From contig JABTTV010000001.1 of NCBI GenBank assembly GCA_015075725.1, positions 62,001 to 126,000 on the forward strand: a stretch of 64,000 bases of DNA. The letters are read 5' to 3'. Positions 1 to 7,336 of this stretch are shown in pieces. The position numbers and the translations under genes were made by a program. The notes beneath the pieces are model-generated. The model was not told where the DNA came from. It did no database searches and saw nothing but the letters and a program-made list of their open reading frames with translations. Each line of letters starts with the position of its first letter. Within the stretch, counting starts at the first letter, position 1. Origin of the DNA: Anaerolineales bacterium. GTDB taxonomy: Bacteria; Chloroflexota; Anaerolineae; Anaerolineales; Villigracilaceae.

Positions 1-138
1 TCACCGGCTTCCTTCTCCCTTCCAAAGCAAGCGTATCCACGAAAACCGCATGGCAACAGGCGGGACAAGTGAGCGTAGTGAGCGGGCAGTTTTGCCTGTT
101 TGTTTGGAAGGGCATTTGTTTTAAATACCGAAGCGGAT

Positions 139-174
139 AAAACAGACATGCCCAGGCGTGTCTGTTTTATTTTG
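139..174 (+). terminator. Intrinsic terminator of an upstream gene
   Basis: Arms AAAACAGACA (139-148) and TGTCTGTTTT (159-168) are exact complements around a GC-rich loop that can extend the stem, and the right arm runs into a T-rich stretch. It would end a gene lying left of the window. The first 288 bases hold no recognisable gene; besides this hairpin they contain only low-complexity CT/AG-rich sequence. Confidence 0.7.
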
Positions 175-288
175 CCCTCACCCCTTCCCTCTCCCAGGAA
201 AGAGAGGGGGAAAGTGAAAATGAGCAAGAATCGGGTCGCAAGCATCGGGAACGCCAAATACAATCTCGTGCAAGAAAAGGAGATTGAT

Positions 289-1131
289 ATGGAAAAAGAA
301 CTCGAACCTTTACAACACTATCGGCTGATCGAACAAGCCATTGAGTACATCGAAGCCAATGTGCAGAATCAGCCCGAACTGGCGGAGATTGCCTCGGCTG
401 TGGGGCTGAGCGAGTATCACTTTCAACGCCTGTTCACCCGCTGGGCGGGCATCAGCCCCAAACGCTTCATGCAATTCCTGACGAAGGAACAAGCGAAGGA
501 AATCCTCGACCGGTCGGAGAATCTGCTGGATACCACGCATCAGGTCGGACTATCGAGCCTGGGTCGGCTCCATGACCTTTTCGTCAACACCGAAGCCGTG
601 ACCCCTGGCGAGTACAAGTCGCGCGGGGAAGGCGTGACCATCCGGTATGGGATCCACATTACGCCGTTCGGGAAATGCCTGATCGCCACAACCGAGCGCG
701 GAATCTGCCACCTCGGGTTTATCGATGGAAGCGAAGGCAGGGCGGTCGATAACCTGGTGAGCCATTGGAAGCACGCAAGCATGACCGAGGATTACGCCAG
801 TACCGTTCCGCTCGTCAACCGCATCTTCCTGGACGGGAAGCCTGATGCTCCTCTCAAGCTCCACCTTCGCGGGACGAATTTCCAGATCAAGGTCTGGGAG
901 GCGCTTCTCAGTGTCCCATCCGGCGCGCTGACCACTTATGAGCAGATCGCTACTCATATTGGCAATCCGCGTGCTGTCCGCGCAGTGGGAAGCGCGGTGG
1001 GAGACAATCCGATCGCATATCTCATCCCGTGCCATCGGGTGATCCGCAAAAGCGGCGAATTCGGGAATTATCTGTATGGATCGGTCCGCAAGAAGGCGAT
1101 TTTAGCAAGAGAATTAGCAGTATTGGAGTAA
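289..1131 (+). CDS. AraC-type HTH / methylated-DNA--protein-cysteine methyltransferase fusion
   Basis: A fusion of an AraC-family helix-turn-helix (about residues 10-115) and an O6-alkylguanine-DNA alkyltransferase domain (about 120-280). The latter carries the suicidal-cysteine motif IPCHRVI and removes alkyl groups from guanine in DNA. It resembles E. coli Ada without the N-terminal zinc-cysteine phosphotriester-sensing domain, so it probably does not sense phosphotriester damage the Ada way. The ATG at 289 is chosen because AAAAGGAG lies just upstream; an in-frame extension to position 100 would read through the terminator-like hairpin and CT-rich sequence. It stands alone ahead of the EamA gene. 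Domain assignment is secure; a regulatory role is inferred. Confidence 0.88.
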   Translation: MEKELEPLQHYRLIEQAIEYIEANVQNQPELAEIASAVGLSEYHFQRLFTRWAGISPKRFMQFLTKEQAKEILDRSENLLDTTHQVGLSSLGRLHDLFVNTEAVTPGEYKSRGEGVTIRYGIHITPFGKCLIATTERGICHLGFIDGSEGRAVDNLVSHWKHASMTEDYASTVPLVNRIFLDGKPDAPLKLHLRGTNFQIKVWEALLSVPSGALTTYEQIATHIGNPRAVRAVGSAVGDNPIAYLIPCHRVIRKSGEFGNYLYGSVRKKAILARELAVLE

Positions 1132-1153
1132 GCAGAAAGACCTGGCTGGTCCT

Positions 1154-1172
1154 GAAGACCTGTCAGGTCTTC
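1154..1172. repeat. Short palindrome (GAAGACCT/AGGTCTTC)
   Basis: Perfect 8-bp arms separated by 3 bases between the alkyltransferase and EamA genes. There is no T-run after it, so it is not a typical intrinsic terminator. It could be a protein-binding site or a dispersed palindromic repeat unit. Confidence 0.4.
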
Positions 1173-1193
1173 GACTAAACAAAAGGGAATCGA

Positions 1194-2144
1194 ATGAAAT
1201 CAAAAATCTGGGTCGCGTTAATCACACTTTATATCGTTTGGGGTTCGACGTATTTCGGAATCAAAGTCGCCATCGAGACCATTCCGCCCTTCTTTCATGC
1301 GGCGATACGATTCCTCATTTCGGGTGTGCTCATCCTGCTCTGGCAGAAAGCCGCTGGGCAGGAAATGCCCACCCGCAGGCAGTGGGGCTCCACATTCATC
1401 ATCGGCAACCTGTTGTTGTTGGGCGGAAATGGGCTTGTCTCCTGGGCGGAACAATTCATCCCATCGGGCATTGCGGCCTTGACCATTGCCACGGTTCCTC
1501 TCTGGCTGGTTATCCTCGAGGCGATGCGCCCGGGGGGAATCAAACCTACGTGGCAGGCAATCACCGGCCTGGCGATCGGTTTTCTTGGCATATTTATCCT
1601 GGTTGGACCCGCCGAATTCTCAGGCGGCGGGATGAAGCTGGATCCCTTCGGCGTGATCGCCCTGCTTACCGCATGTATTTTGTGGGCGATCGGCTCGATT
1701 TACAGCAAGTCTGCGGATTTGCCGAAATCGTCTTTTATGACGACAGGCGCGGAAATGCTCATGGGCAGTATCGGCTTGATCGTCGTCTCGTTGTTGACGG
1801 GCGAATTGAACGGATGGAACCCGGCTGAGACGTCGACGCGGTCGTTGATCGGGCTGGTTTATCTCATCACCATCGGGTCGATCATTGGGTTCGGATCGTA
1901 CATCTGGCTGCTGCAAAACGCGCCGATCTCACTCGTCGCCACGTATGCATATGTCAATCCGATCGTGGCCGTGATCCTTGGATATCTATTTGGAAACGAA
2001 GCGCTGGAGCCGCGCATCTGGCTGGCGACCGCGATCATTATCGGCGCAGTCATATTCATCAACAGCAGGGGCAGGCCTCGGGTCCAGAAAGAGGCGGAGG
2101 AGGTTTCTCAAGTGGAAAGTGACAAGTTTGGAATCCATCGGTAA
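1194..2144 (+). CDS. EamA/DMT-family transporter
   Basis: A 316-residue, strongly hydrophobic protein with about ten predicted membrane spans arranged as two repeated halves, the layout of the drug/metabolite transporter (EamA, RhaT/YdcZ-like) superfamily. The start LITLYIVWGSTYFGIKVAIE and the second-half segment ending in NPIVAVILGYLFGNE are typical of EamA repeats. These proteins export amino acids, sugars or small metabolites across the inner membrane; the substrate cannot be read from sequence. AAAGGGAAT precedes the ATG. It lies 43 bases ahead of the glutamine synthetase gene on the same strand and may be cotranscribed with it, but a functional link is only a guess. Confidence 0.85.
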   Translation: MKSKIWVALITLYIVWGSTYFGIKVAIETIPPFFHAAIRFLISGVLILLWQKAAGQEMPTRRQWGSTFIIGNLLLLGGNGLVSWAEQFIPSGIAALTIATVPLWLVILEAMRPGGIKPTWQAITGLAIGFLGIFILVGPAEFSGGGMKLDPFGVIALLTACILWAIGSIYSKSADLPKSSFMTTGAEMLMGSIGLIVVSLLTGELNGWNPAETSTRSLIGLVYLITIGSIIGFGSYIWLLQNAPISLVATYAYVNPIVAVILGYLFGNEALEPRIWLATAIIIGAVIFINSRGRPRVQKEAEEVSQVESDKFGIHR

Positions 2145-2187
2145 TGGAAGGCATAATGAAAATTTCAAATCAAAAAGGAGATAAAAA

Positions 2188-3531
2188 ATGGACGTAAAAG
2201 ATCTAATCAAAAAAGTAAAGGAAGATAATGTCAAGTTCCTTTCGCTCCAGTTCACGGATGTGCTCGGCGCGGTCAAGAGCGTGGATATGCCGATCCGCCA
2301 CCTCGAGGATGTGCTGAATGACGGCGCATGGTTCGACGGTTCGTCGGTGGAAGGCTTTGCGCGCATTCAGGAAAGCGATATGCGCCTCAAGATCGATCCC
2401 GATACTTACGCGGTCCTGCCGTGGTCTTCGGCAGAGTCCCGCCGTGCGCGCGTGTTCTGCGATATTTTCACCCCCGCCGGGGAACCCTTCGAAGGCGATC
2501 CACGCGGCGCATTAAAGCGCATCCTCAAAAAGATCGACGAGCGGGGCTGGAAGTTCAACATCGGTCCCGAACCGGAGTTCTTTCTCTTCAAAGGACCGAA
2601 CGGCAGCAATGGCGTTCACCCTGTCCCCCACGATACCGGCGGTTATTTCGATTTCTCTTCGTTCGATGAAGCGGTTGTCGTACGCACGGCGTTGATGGAT
2701 GCACTCGATGCGATGGGGCTCGATGTGGAAGTGGGACACCATGAAGTGGCGCTCGGCCAGCACGAGATCGACTTCCGCTTTGCGGATGCGCTGAAGACCG
2801 CCGATAACGTCCTGACCTTAAAATACACCGTCAAAGCCATCGCCGCCCAGCACGGACTCACCGCCTCATTCATGCCCAAGCCTGTCTTCGGCATCAATGG
2901 TTCCGGCATGCACTGTCACCAGAGTCTCTTCGATGCCAAGAGCGGAAAAAACCTGTTCTTCGACGCCAAGGACGAAGCCCACCTTTCCCCGCTGGCATAC
3001 TCCTTCATCGCCGGTCAGCTCGAACATGCCCGCGCACTCGCCGGTGTGGTTGCGCCGACGGTGAACTCGTACAAACGCTTGGTCCCCGGTTATGAGGCTC
3101 CCGTTTACATCGGCTGGGCGCAGCAAAACCGCTCCGCGCTGATCCGCATTCCGCGCTATACGGAAGGGCGCGATAAATCCGTCCGCGCCGAACTGCGCTT
3201 CCCCGATCCGTCCTGCAATCCGTATCTGGCATTTGCTTCCATGCTTGCCGCCGCGCTTGACGGCATCGATAAGGGTGCGAAGCCGTCCAAGCCGTTGAAC
3301 AACATCAACCTGTACCACCTTGACAGGGAAGAACGCGCCAAGCTGGGTGTGACCGAACTGCCCGGCTCTCTGGCTGAATCCCTGACTGAACTGTCGAAGG
3401 ACGATGTGATCAAGAACTCCCTCGGCGATTACCTCACCGAAGCCTACCTGCGCGCGAAGTGGGAAGAGTGGGACGAGTTCCGTTTACGCGTTACGGATTA
3501 CGAGATCGAACGATATCTCGAAACGGCGTAG
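2188..3531 (+). CDS. glnA: Glutamine synthetase type I (GSI-alpha)
   Basis: Condenses glutamate and ammonia into glutamine using ATP; a cytosolic dodecamer in this family. The beta-grasp signature (FTDVLGAVKSVDMP, then WFDGSSVEGF) and catalytic segments with PEPEFFLF, GMHCHQS and NRSALIRIP are all present at expected spacing. At 447 residues it is GSI-alpha sized. The usual adenylylation region reads NLYHLDREE, which resembles Bacillus-type enzymes rather than the NLYDLP site of GSI-beta, so control by adenylylation is unlikely. A strong AAAAAGGAG ribosome site lies 6 bases before the ATG, and a strong hairpin terminator follows the stop codon. Confidence 0.97.
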   Translation: MDVKDLIKKVKEDNVKFLSLQFTDVLGAVKSVDMPIRHLEDVLNDGAWFDGSSVEGFARIQESDMRLKIDPDTYAVLPWSSAESRRARVFCDIFTPAGEPFEGDPRGALKRILKKIDERGWKFNIGPEPEFFLFKGPNGSNGVHPVPHDTGGYFDFSSFDEAVVVRTALMDALDAMGLDVEVGHHEVALGQHEIDFRFADALKTADNVLTLKYTVKAIAAQHGLTASFMPKPVFGINGSGMHCHQSLFDAKSGKNLFFDAKDEAHLSPLAYSFIAGQLEHARALAGVVAPTVNSYKRLVPGYEAPVYIGWAQQNRSALIRIPRYTEGRDKSVRAELRFPDPSCNPYLAFASMLAAALDGIDKGAKPSKPLNNINLYHLDREERAKLGVTELPGSLAESLTELSKDDVIKNSLGDYLTEAYLRAKWEEWDEFRLRVTDYEIERYLETA

Positions 3532-3558
3532 TCAGGTATCACCGGTTTGTACCCGGCA

Positions 3559-3597
3559 ATCAAAAAGGCATCCGGAGATATCGGATGCCTTTTTGAT
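3559..3597 (+). terminator. Bidirectional terminator between glnA and the ABC exporter
   Basis: Sixteen-base perfect arms (3559-3574 and 3582-3597) around a 7-base loop. The arms include A5 on one side and T5 on the other, so it can stop transcription from both convergent units. Confidence 0.88.
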
Positions 3598-3616
3598 ATA
3601 TCTGAAATTTCTTTGA

Positions 3617-4345
3617 TCAGTGAACAGTTGCGCTTACAAGTTCACGGATTTCCTTTTTCGATTCGTACACCCGCACAAGATTGCCGTCCTGCATTTGCAG
3701 GACGCGGTCGACGAATTGGCACATGCGCAAATCATGCGTGACGATAATTCCCGCCCGCCCATTTTCATGGATCAGATTGGCAAAAGTCTCCACCACTTGA
3801 AATGCGCGTTCAGTATCGAGGGAGGCGGTGGGTTCATCCGCCAGGACGAGCGCCGGGTTGTGGATCAAAGCCCGGGCGATTGCCACTCTCTGCTGTTGAC
3901 CGCCGGACATTTGGGCGGGGAGATTGTGTAATCGTTCAGCCAGGCCGAGGCGGGCGAGCAGTTCATCTGATCGGATGCGGCTGCCATGGTCGATTTTTCC
4001 GTTCAGGCGCAGCATGAATTCCACGTTCTCCCGGGCAGATAGATAAGGGATCAGGTTATTCGCTTGAAACGTAAAACCGATCCTTTCGCGACGCAGCTTT
4101 ACGCGTTCTTTCTCGCTCATTAGAGCAAGATTTTGCCCATCGATTACGACCTGCCCGCTGGTGGGAGTCAAAAGCGCGGCAAGGATGGAAAGCAGGGTTG
4201 TCTTGCCGGAACCGCTGGGCCCGACCAACGCCACAAACTCACCGAATTTCACCTGAAACGATACCTGATTCACCGCGTTTATGGCTGCGCCGTCCAGTGT
4301 GAACGTCTTGACCAGGTCGCGGACTTCCAATGCAACATCAGACAT
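3617..4345 (-). CDS. ABC transporter ATP-binding protein (LolD/MacB type)
   Basis: A 242-residue nucleotide-binding subunit. Walker A is GPSGSGKTT (about residue 41), the signature is [15 protein letters not shown], Walker B/D-loop is LVLADEPTASLD, and a switch His follows in IIVTHD. Sequence style (LSARENVEFMLRLNG) matches the LolD/MacB/FtsE group that powers release of lipoproteins or export of peptides rather than classical import. Its ATG lies 3 bases after the stop of the permease gene, so the two are translationally coupled and surely form one transporter. Substrate unknown. Confidence 0.93.
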   Translation of the reverse strand: MSDVALEVRDLVKTFTLDGAAINAVNQVSFQVKFGEFVALVGPSGSGKTTLLSILAALLTPTSGQVVIDGQNLALMSEKERVKLRRERIGFTFQANNLIPYLSARENVEFMLRLNGKIDHGSRIRSDELLARLGLAERLHNLPAQMSGGQQQRVAIARALIHNPALVLADEPTASLDTERAFQVVETFANLIHENGRAGIIVTHDLRMCQFVDRVLQMQDGNLVRVYESKKEIRELVSATVH

Positions 4346-4348
4346 TTT

Positions 4349-5509
4349 CTAACCTAACCTTAGAGCCTTGAGCGGCTCGATACGAACTGCATAGATGATG
4401 GACACCAGCCCTCCCAATGGACCGATGAACAGAAGCAATGCGATGGCAATCAGGGAACGCGTGCCATTGAACGCCAGCGGAATGGTGGGAGGCAAACCTA
4501 GCGAAAAAAGATAGTTCAACGTGGCACCGATCCCAACTCCCATGGCGGTCACAAAGATGATCTGGATCACGGCGGAGAGTCCGACCACAAAATTCGAGGA
4601 CCCAATGGCTTTCAAGACGCCGATCTGCGGCACTTTTTGAAGTACCTGGATCTGGAAAAATCCTCCAATGACCAAAATACCGATCAGCAGTGTAAAGGCG
4701 CCCTGGGTTTGGACCGTCCCTTGCTGCGCCGAATAACCGGGAATGTTATTGATGGTGGTTTCAATATCGGCAACTTCGATATTGGGAACCCGTTCCTGCA
4801 AGCGCATTTTCATTTCCTCGATCTGGGATGGATCCTGCAACTTGACGGCAACGATATTCGGATAGGGCGTGTCACTGCTCAGGTCTGCTTCAGGTTGCGG
4901 ACGGATCAGTTCCCACGTGGACGGGGGGACAAAAATGGTTGGTTGAAAAAAGTACGCTTGTTTATCCACAAGTCCCACGATGGTCAATGTGAAGAACTCG
5001 TCTTCGGTACCCTGCGTGGAGCGAATCTCGATCACATCGCCGATCTGCAGGTTGGTACGCTGTGCCACGCTCATATCCATGACGGCTTCGCGCGCCTCGC
5101 CTCCGCGGAAATAACGTCCGCCCAGCAGAGGCGGCATGCCGGGTCGCTCCGCTTCCACGCCCAACATGGAGATCTTCAATGGCTCAGGAAGTGAGACAAT
5201 TTCGGAATTGGACGTGTAAATGGGACCGGCATCCGCCACCCCCTCCACACGCCTCACGGCTTTGATTGTGTTCGTCTCGAGGCGGCTGGCGGTGATGCTG
5301 TAATCGGATTTTTCAAGAAAGACGATCAACTGCGCGTCGAGATTGGCGACATACTGCCGGTTTGCATCCGACAACCCCTCCCCCAGCGCGGCAATGAAGA
5401 GGACCAACACGGTGATCAGCGCAATGACCAAAGCCACCATCAGGAACCTACCACGGTTGCGAATCACTTCCTTGAGGGCAAGATAGGCGGCAATAAATAA
5501 ACTATTCAT
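4349..5509 (-). CDS. ABC transporter permease, MacB/FtsX family
   Basis: A 386-residue permease with one N-terminal membrane helix, a large extracytoplasmic (MacB periplasmic core-like) domain at about residues 50-250, and three C-terminal helices, the FtsX/MacB arrangement. The chosen start MNSLFIAAYLALKEV has AGGAAG upstream; a longer reading frame to 5557 would overlap the upstream gene and lacks a ribosome site. It sits between the peroxiredoxin-like gene (11 bases upstream) and its ATPase (3 bases downstream), making a three-gene unit. The partner outer component, if any, is not in the window. Confidence 0.88.
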   Translation of the reverse strand: MNSLFIAAYLALKEVIRNRGRFLMVALVIALITVLVLFIAALGEGLSDANRQYVANLDAQLIVFLEKSDYSITASRLETNTIKAVRRVEGVADAGPIYTSNSEIVSLPEPLKISMLGVEAERPGMPPLLGGRYFRGGEAREAVMDMSVAQRTNLQIGDVIEIRSTQGTEDEFFTLTIVGLVDKQAYFFQPTIFVPPSTWELIRPQPEADLSSDTPYPNIVAVKLQDPSQIEEMKMRLQERVPNIEVADIETTINNIPGYSAQQGTVQTQGAFTLLIGILVIGGFFQIQVLQKVPQIGVLKAIGSSNFVVGLSAVIQIIFVTAMGVGIGATLNYLFSLGLPPTIPLAFNGTRSLIAIALLLFIGPLGGLVSIIYAVRIEPLKALRLG

Positions 5510-5520
5510 ATCATTTCTTC

Positions 5521-6120
5521 CTAGACCAACGACTTCGTGTCGAAGGGGTTCTTCCAATCCACGCCCATGATGCCGTGCAGAAGCAAATCCACAGGCGGAT
5601 GATCGGCGATGTCTTCGTAGTAATAAGGCAGGCGGATGCGTCCATCCATGCCGATGACGAAGGTGCCGGACATTTGATAGGCATCCTGACCCGGATATGG
5701 AATCCCGGGTGTGAATCCTTTTTCACGCGCAAGCCTGCGGTTCGAAAGCCAGATGCGGGGTGAGAGAAGAGTCTGCCAGAAGGTGCCGCGATACAAGCCA
5801 TAAGCGTGATAGGCGGAACGGTCCACGTCGGCGAGACAGATCGCATCCGGCGCGCGCTGGTCGCAGAAGGCTTTGGCAGATTCGGCTGAGGCGTGAGAAA
5901 CGATTGCAAGCTGGAGTCCGCGCTCGGTCAGGGTCTGATGCGCGTCTATCAATTGGTCGATCATCTCCTTGCATTGCGGACATCCAAAATGACGTGTGAA
6001 GGCAAGGACGAGTACCTTCTTCTTCCAAAGTGAAGAGAGCCGGATTGGCTTCCCGTTCTTATCCAGAAGGGTGAGGTCTGGAGCCGGGTCGTTGAATTTG
6101 AGTTGAGTAGTATTCGACAT
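5521..6120 (-). CDS. Peroxiredoxin-like (AhpC/TSA) protein
   Basis: A 199-residue thioredoxin-fold protein of the AhpC/TSA_2, PRXL2-like group. It has a CxxC redox motif in FGCPQCKEM (about residue 46) after the conserved FTRHFGC context, followed by the beta-alpha pattern and a SGTFVIGMDGRIR strand. Such proteins reduce peroxides or act as thiol oxidoreductases; the exact substrate is unknown. It is first in a minus-strand unit with the MacB-like exporter. No Shine-Dalgarno sequence is visible; a TATAAT box lies 6 bases before the ATG, suggesting a leaderless transcript. Confidence 0.8.
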   Translation of the reverse strand: MSNTTQLKFNDPAPDLTLLDKNGKPIRLSSLWKKKVLVLAFTRHFGCPQCKEMIDQLIDAHQTLTERGLQLAIVSHASAESAKAFCDQRAPDAICLADVDRSAYHAYGLYRGTFWQTLLSPRIWLSNRRLAREKGFTPGIPYPGQDAYQMSGTFVIGMDGRIRLPYYYEDIADHPPVDLLLHGIMGVDWKNPFDTKSLV

Positions 6121-6126
6121 AATTAG

Positions 6127-6154
6127 ATTATACCACAGTGCAAAGGTTTTGCAA
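6127..6154 (-). promoter_or_regulatory. Sigma70-type promoter for the peroxiredoxin/ABC unit
   Basis: On the minus strand TTGCAA (6149-6154), a 16-base spacer and a perfect TATAAT (6127-6132). The predicted transcription start coincides with the ATG at 6120, so the mRNA would have essentially no leader. Confidence 0.6.
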
Positions 6155-6180
6155 AGGTTTTGTTAATATCAATTCTAGCG

Positions 6181-6208
6181 AAAAAAAGACACAGCCGGGG
6201 CTGTGTCT
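6181..6208 (-). terminator. Intrinsic terminator of the SDH-type protease gene
   Basis: Arms AGACACAGCC/GGCTGTGTCT (6187-6196 and 6199-6208) with a 2-base centre, followed on the minus strand by a run of seven T. It starts 8 bases after the stop codon of the minus-strand gene. Confidence 0.88.
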
Positions 6209-6215
6209 CGCGGTC

Positions 6216-7244
6216 TCATGCAATGTGGATGATGGATTTCTCCACCCGGTTCCCCTTCCTCTCCACCCGCCTCCAACTGCTATTGTCATTGAGTGATATC
6301 CAGCGCCGTTCCTCAGTCCGATAAAACCAATCCTTATCCTGCTGGTAATAAACAAGCACATCGGTCGATTCCCAAATGTTCAGGATTTCGTTCCCGTGGG
6401 CGTGAGTGTCGTCGAAATCCGTGGTGGCGCGCTGGCCCATTTCGCTATAGAGTTCGTTGAGTTCGAGCAGTTTCGAATTGATCTCCGGCTTGAGATGATT
6501 GACCTTCAAGCCGATGCGCCGCGCCTCCTCGAATAGAATCGGGTACCCGTGCGATGGATATTTCGAATTGAGGGTGGACGCGATCTGTTCCGCAACGGAT
6601 TCCTCTTTTATGTGATAGGCGAGCAATTCCTTGCACAACATGATGGAAAGGGATTCTGCGCGATCCACCGCGCCGATGACAAGCGGATGCACATGCTGGA
6701 AGAGCTGCTGGTATGGATTTTCGTTCGAATCGGATTTTTGAGCCTGCCAGAGTCTCACAACGCGGTTCAGTTCATCCAGACTGACGCTGACGCGGTCGTT
6801 GTCGCGGTCGATGGGTGAAAGCGAATGTGTGAGCGAAGTGTCCACGGAGGTAAGATAGGCCATGGGGCCCATATGGATTTCGTTCGCCCCAAGCGTGATC
6901 ATGGTCGCAGCGGAGGCGCATTCCAACGGAATGACCGCAACGATGTCGTCGCAATACTGCCGCAATAGGTTCACGATTCTCAGGGAGGATTGTCCATTGC
7001 CGCCGCTGGATTTGATGAAGAGATAAATGGTCTTCTGGTGGCCGATCTTTTCCAAAAGTTCGAACAGTGCCAGTACATCGTCATGACAGACGCTTCCGCG
7101 CGGGTTGTTGAAATAGGTGACCAGGGTGCCGCCGAGTTTTTTCGTCAGGTCGTGGATGATCGCCTGGGTCTTATCGAATAGAATGGGCGGTTGTTTTGCC
7201 TTGGGTGGTTTTCCGGTTTTCGCAGTTTTACTGTTTGATTCCAT
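6216..7244 (-). CDS. SDH-type ClpP-fold serine protease-like protein
   Basis: A 342-residue protein of the serine dehydrogenase proteinase (SDH_sah) family, which shares the ClpP/crotonase fold and resembles the soluble part of SppA-like peptidases. The segment IKSSGGNGQSSLRIV forms the oxyanion side, and the candidate nucleophile Ser is in ECASAATMITLGAN at about residue 112, followed by the conserved IHMGPMAYLTSVD. There is no signal peptide or membrane span, so it is cytosolic. The C-terminal 60 residues (from about 280) are not recognised. AGGAGA precedes the ATG. It is a single-gene unit with its own terminator; substrate unknown. Confidence 0.8.
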   Translation of the reverse strand: MESNSKTAKTGKPPKAKQPPILFDKTQAIIHDLTKKLGGTLVTYFNNPRGSVCHDDVLALFELLEKIGHQKTIYLFIKSSGGNGQSSLRIVNLLRQYCDDIVAVIPLECASAATMITLGANEIHMGPMAYLTSVDTSLTHSLSPIDRDNDRVSVSLDELNRVVRLWQAQKSDSNENPYQQLFQHVHPLVIGAVDRAESLSIMLCKELLAYHIKEESVAEQIASTLNSKYPSHGYPILFEEARRIGLKVNHLKPEINSKLLELNELYSEMGQRATTDFDDTHAHGNEILNIWESTDVLVYYQQDKDWFYRTEERRWISLNDNSSWRRVERKGNRVEKSIIHIA

Positions 7245-7336
7245 AAATCGAATTTCTCCTGACCTCGTCGTGATAGGAATGACATCCCCATCAGGATAAT
7301 ATCACTCTTTTTGCGGGTGAATATGAATTAAAAGTA

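Noticed and set aside
1..288. In-frame N-terminal extension of the alkyltransferase gene from position 100
   Set aside because: It would translate a terminator hairpin and CT/AG-rich sequence, whereas the ATG at 289 has a good ribosome site and starts the homologous part.
1154..1172. Palindrome as intrinsic terminator of the alkyltransferase gene
   Set aside because: No T-run follows on either strand.
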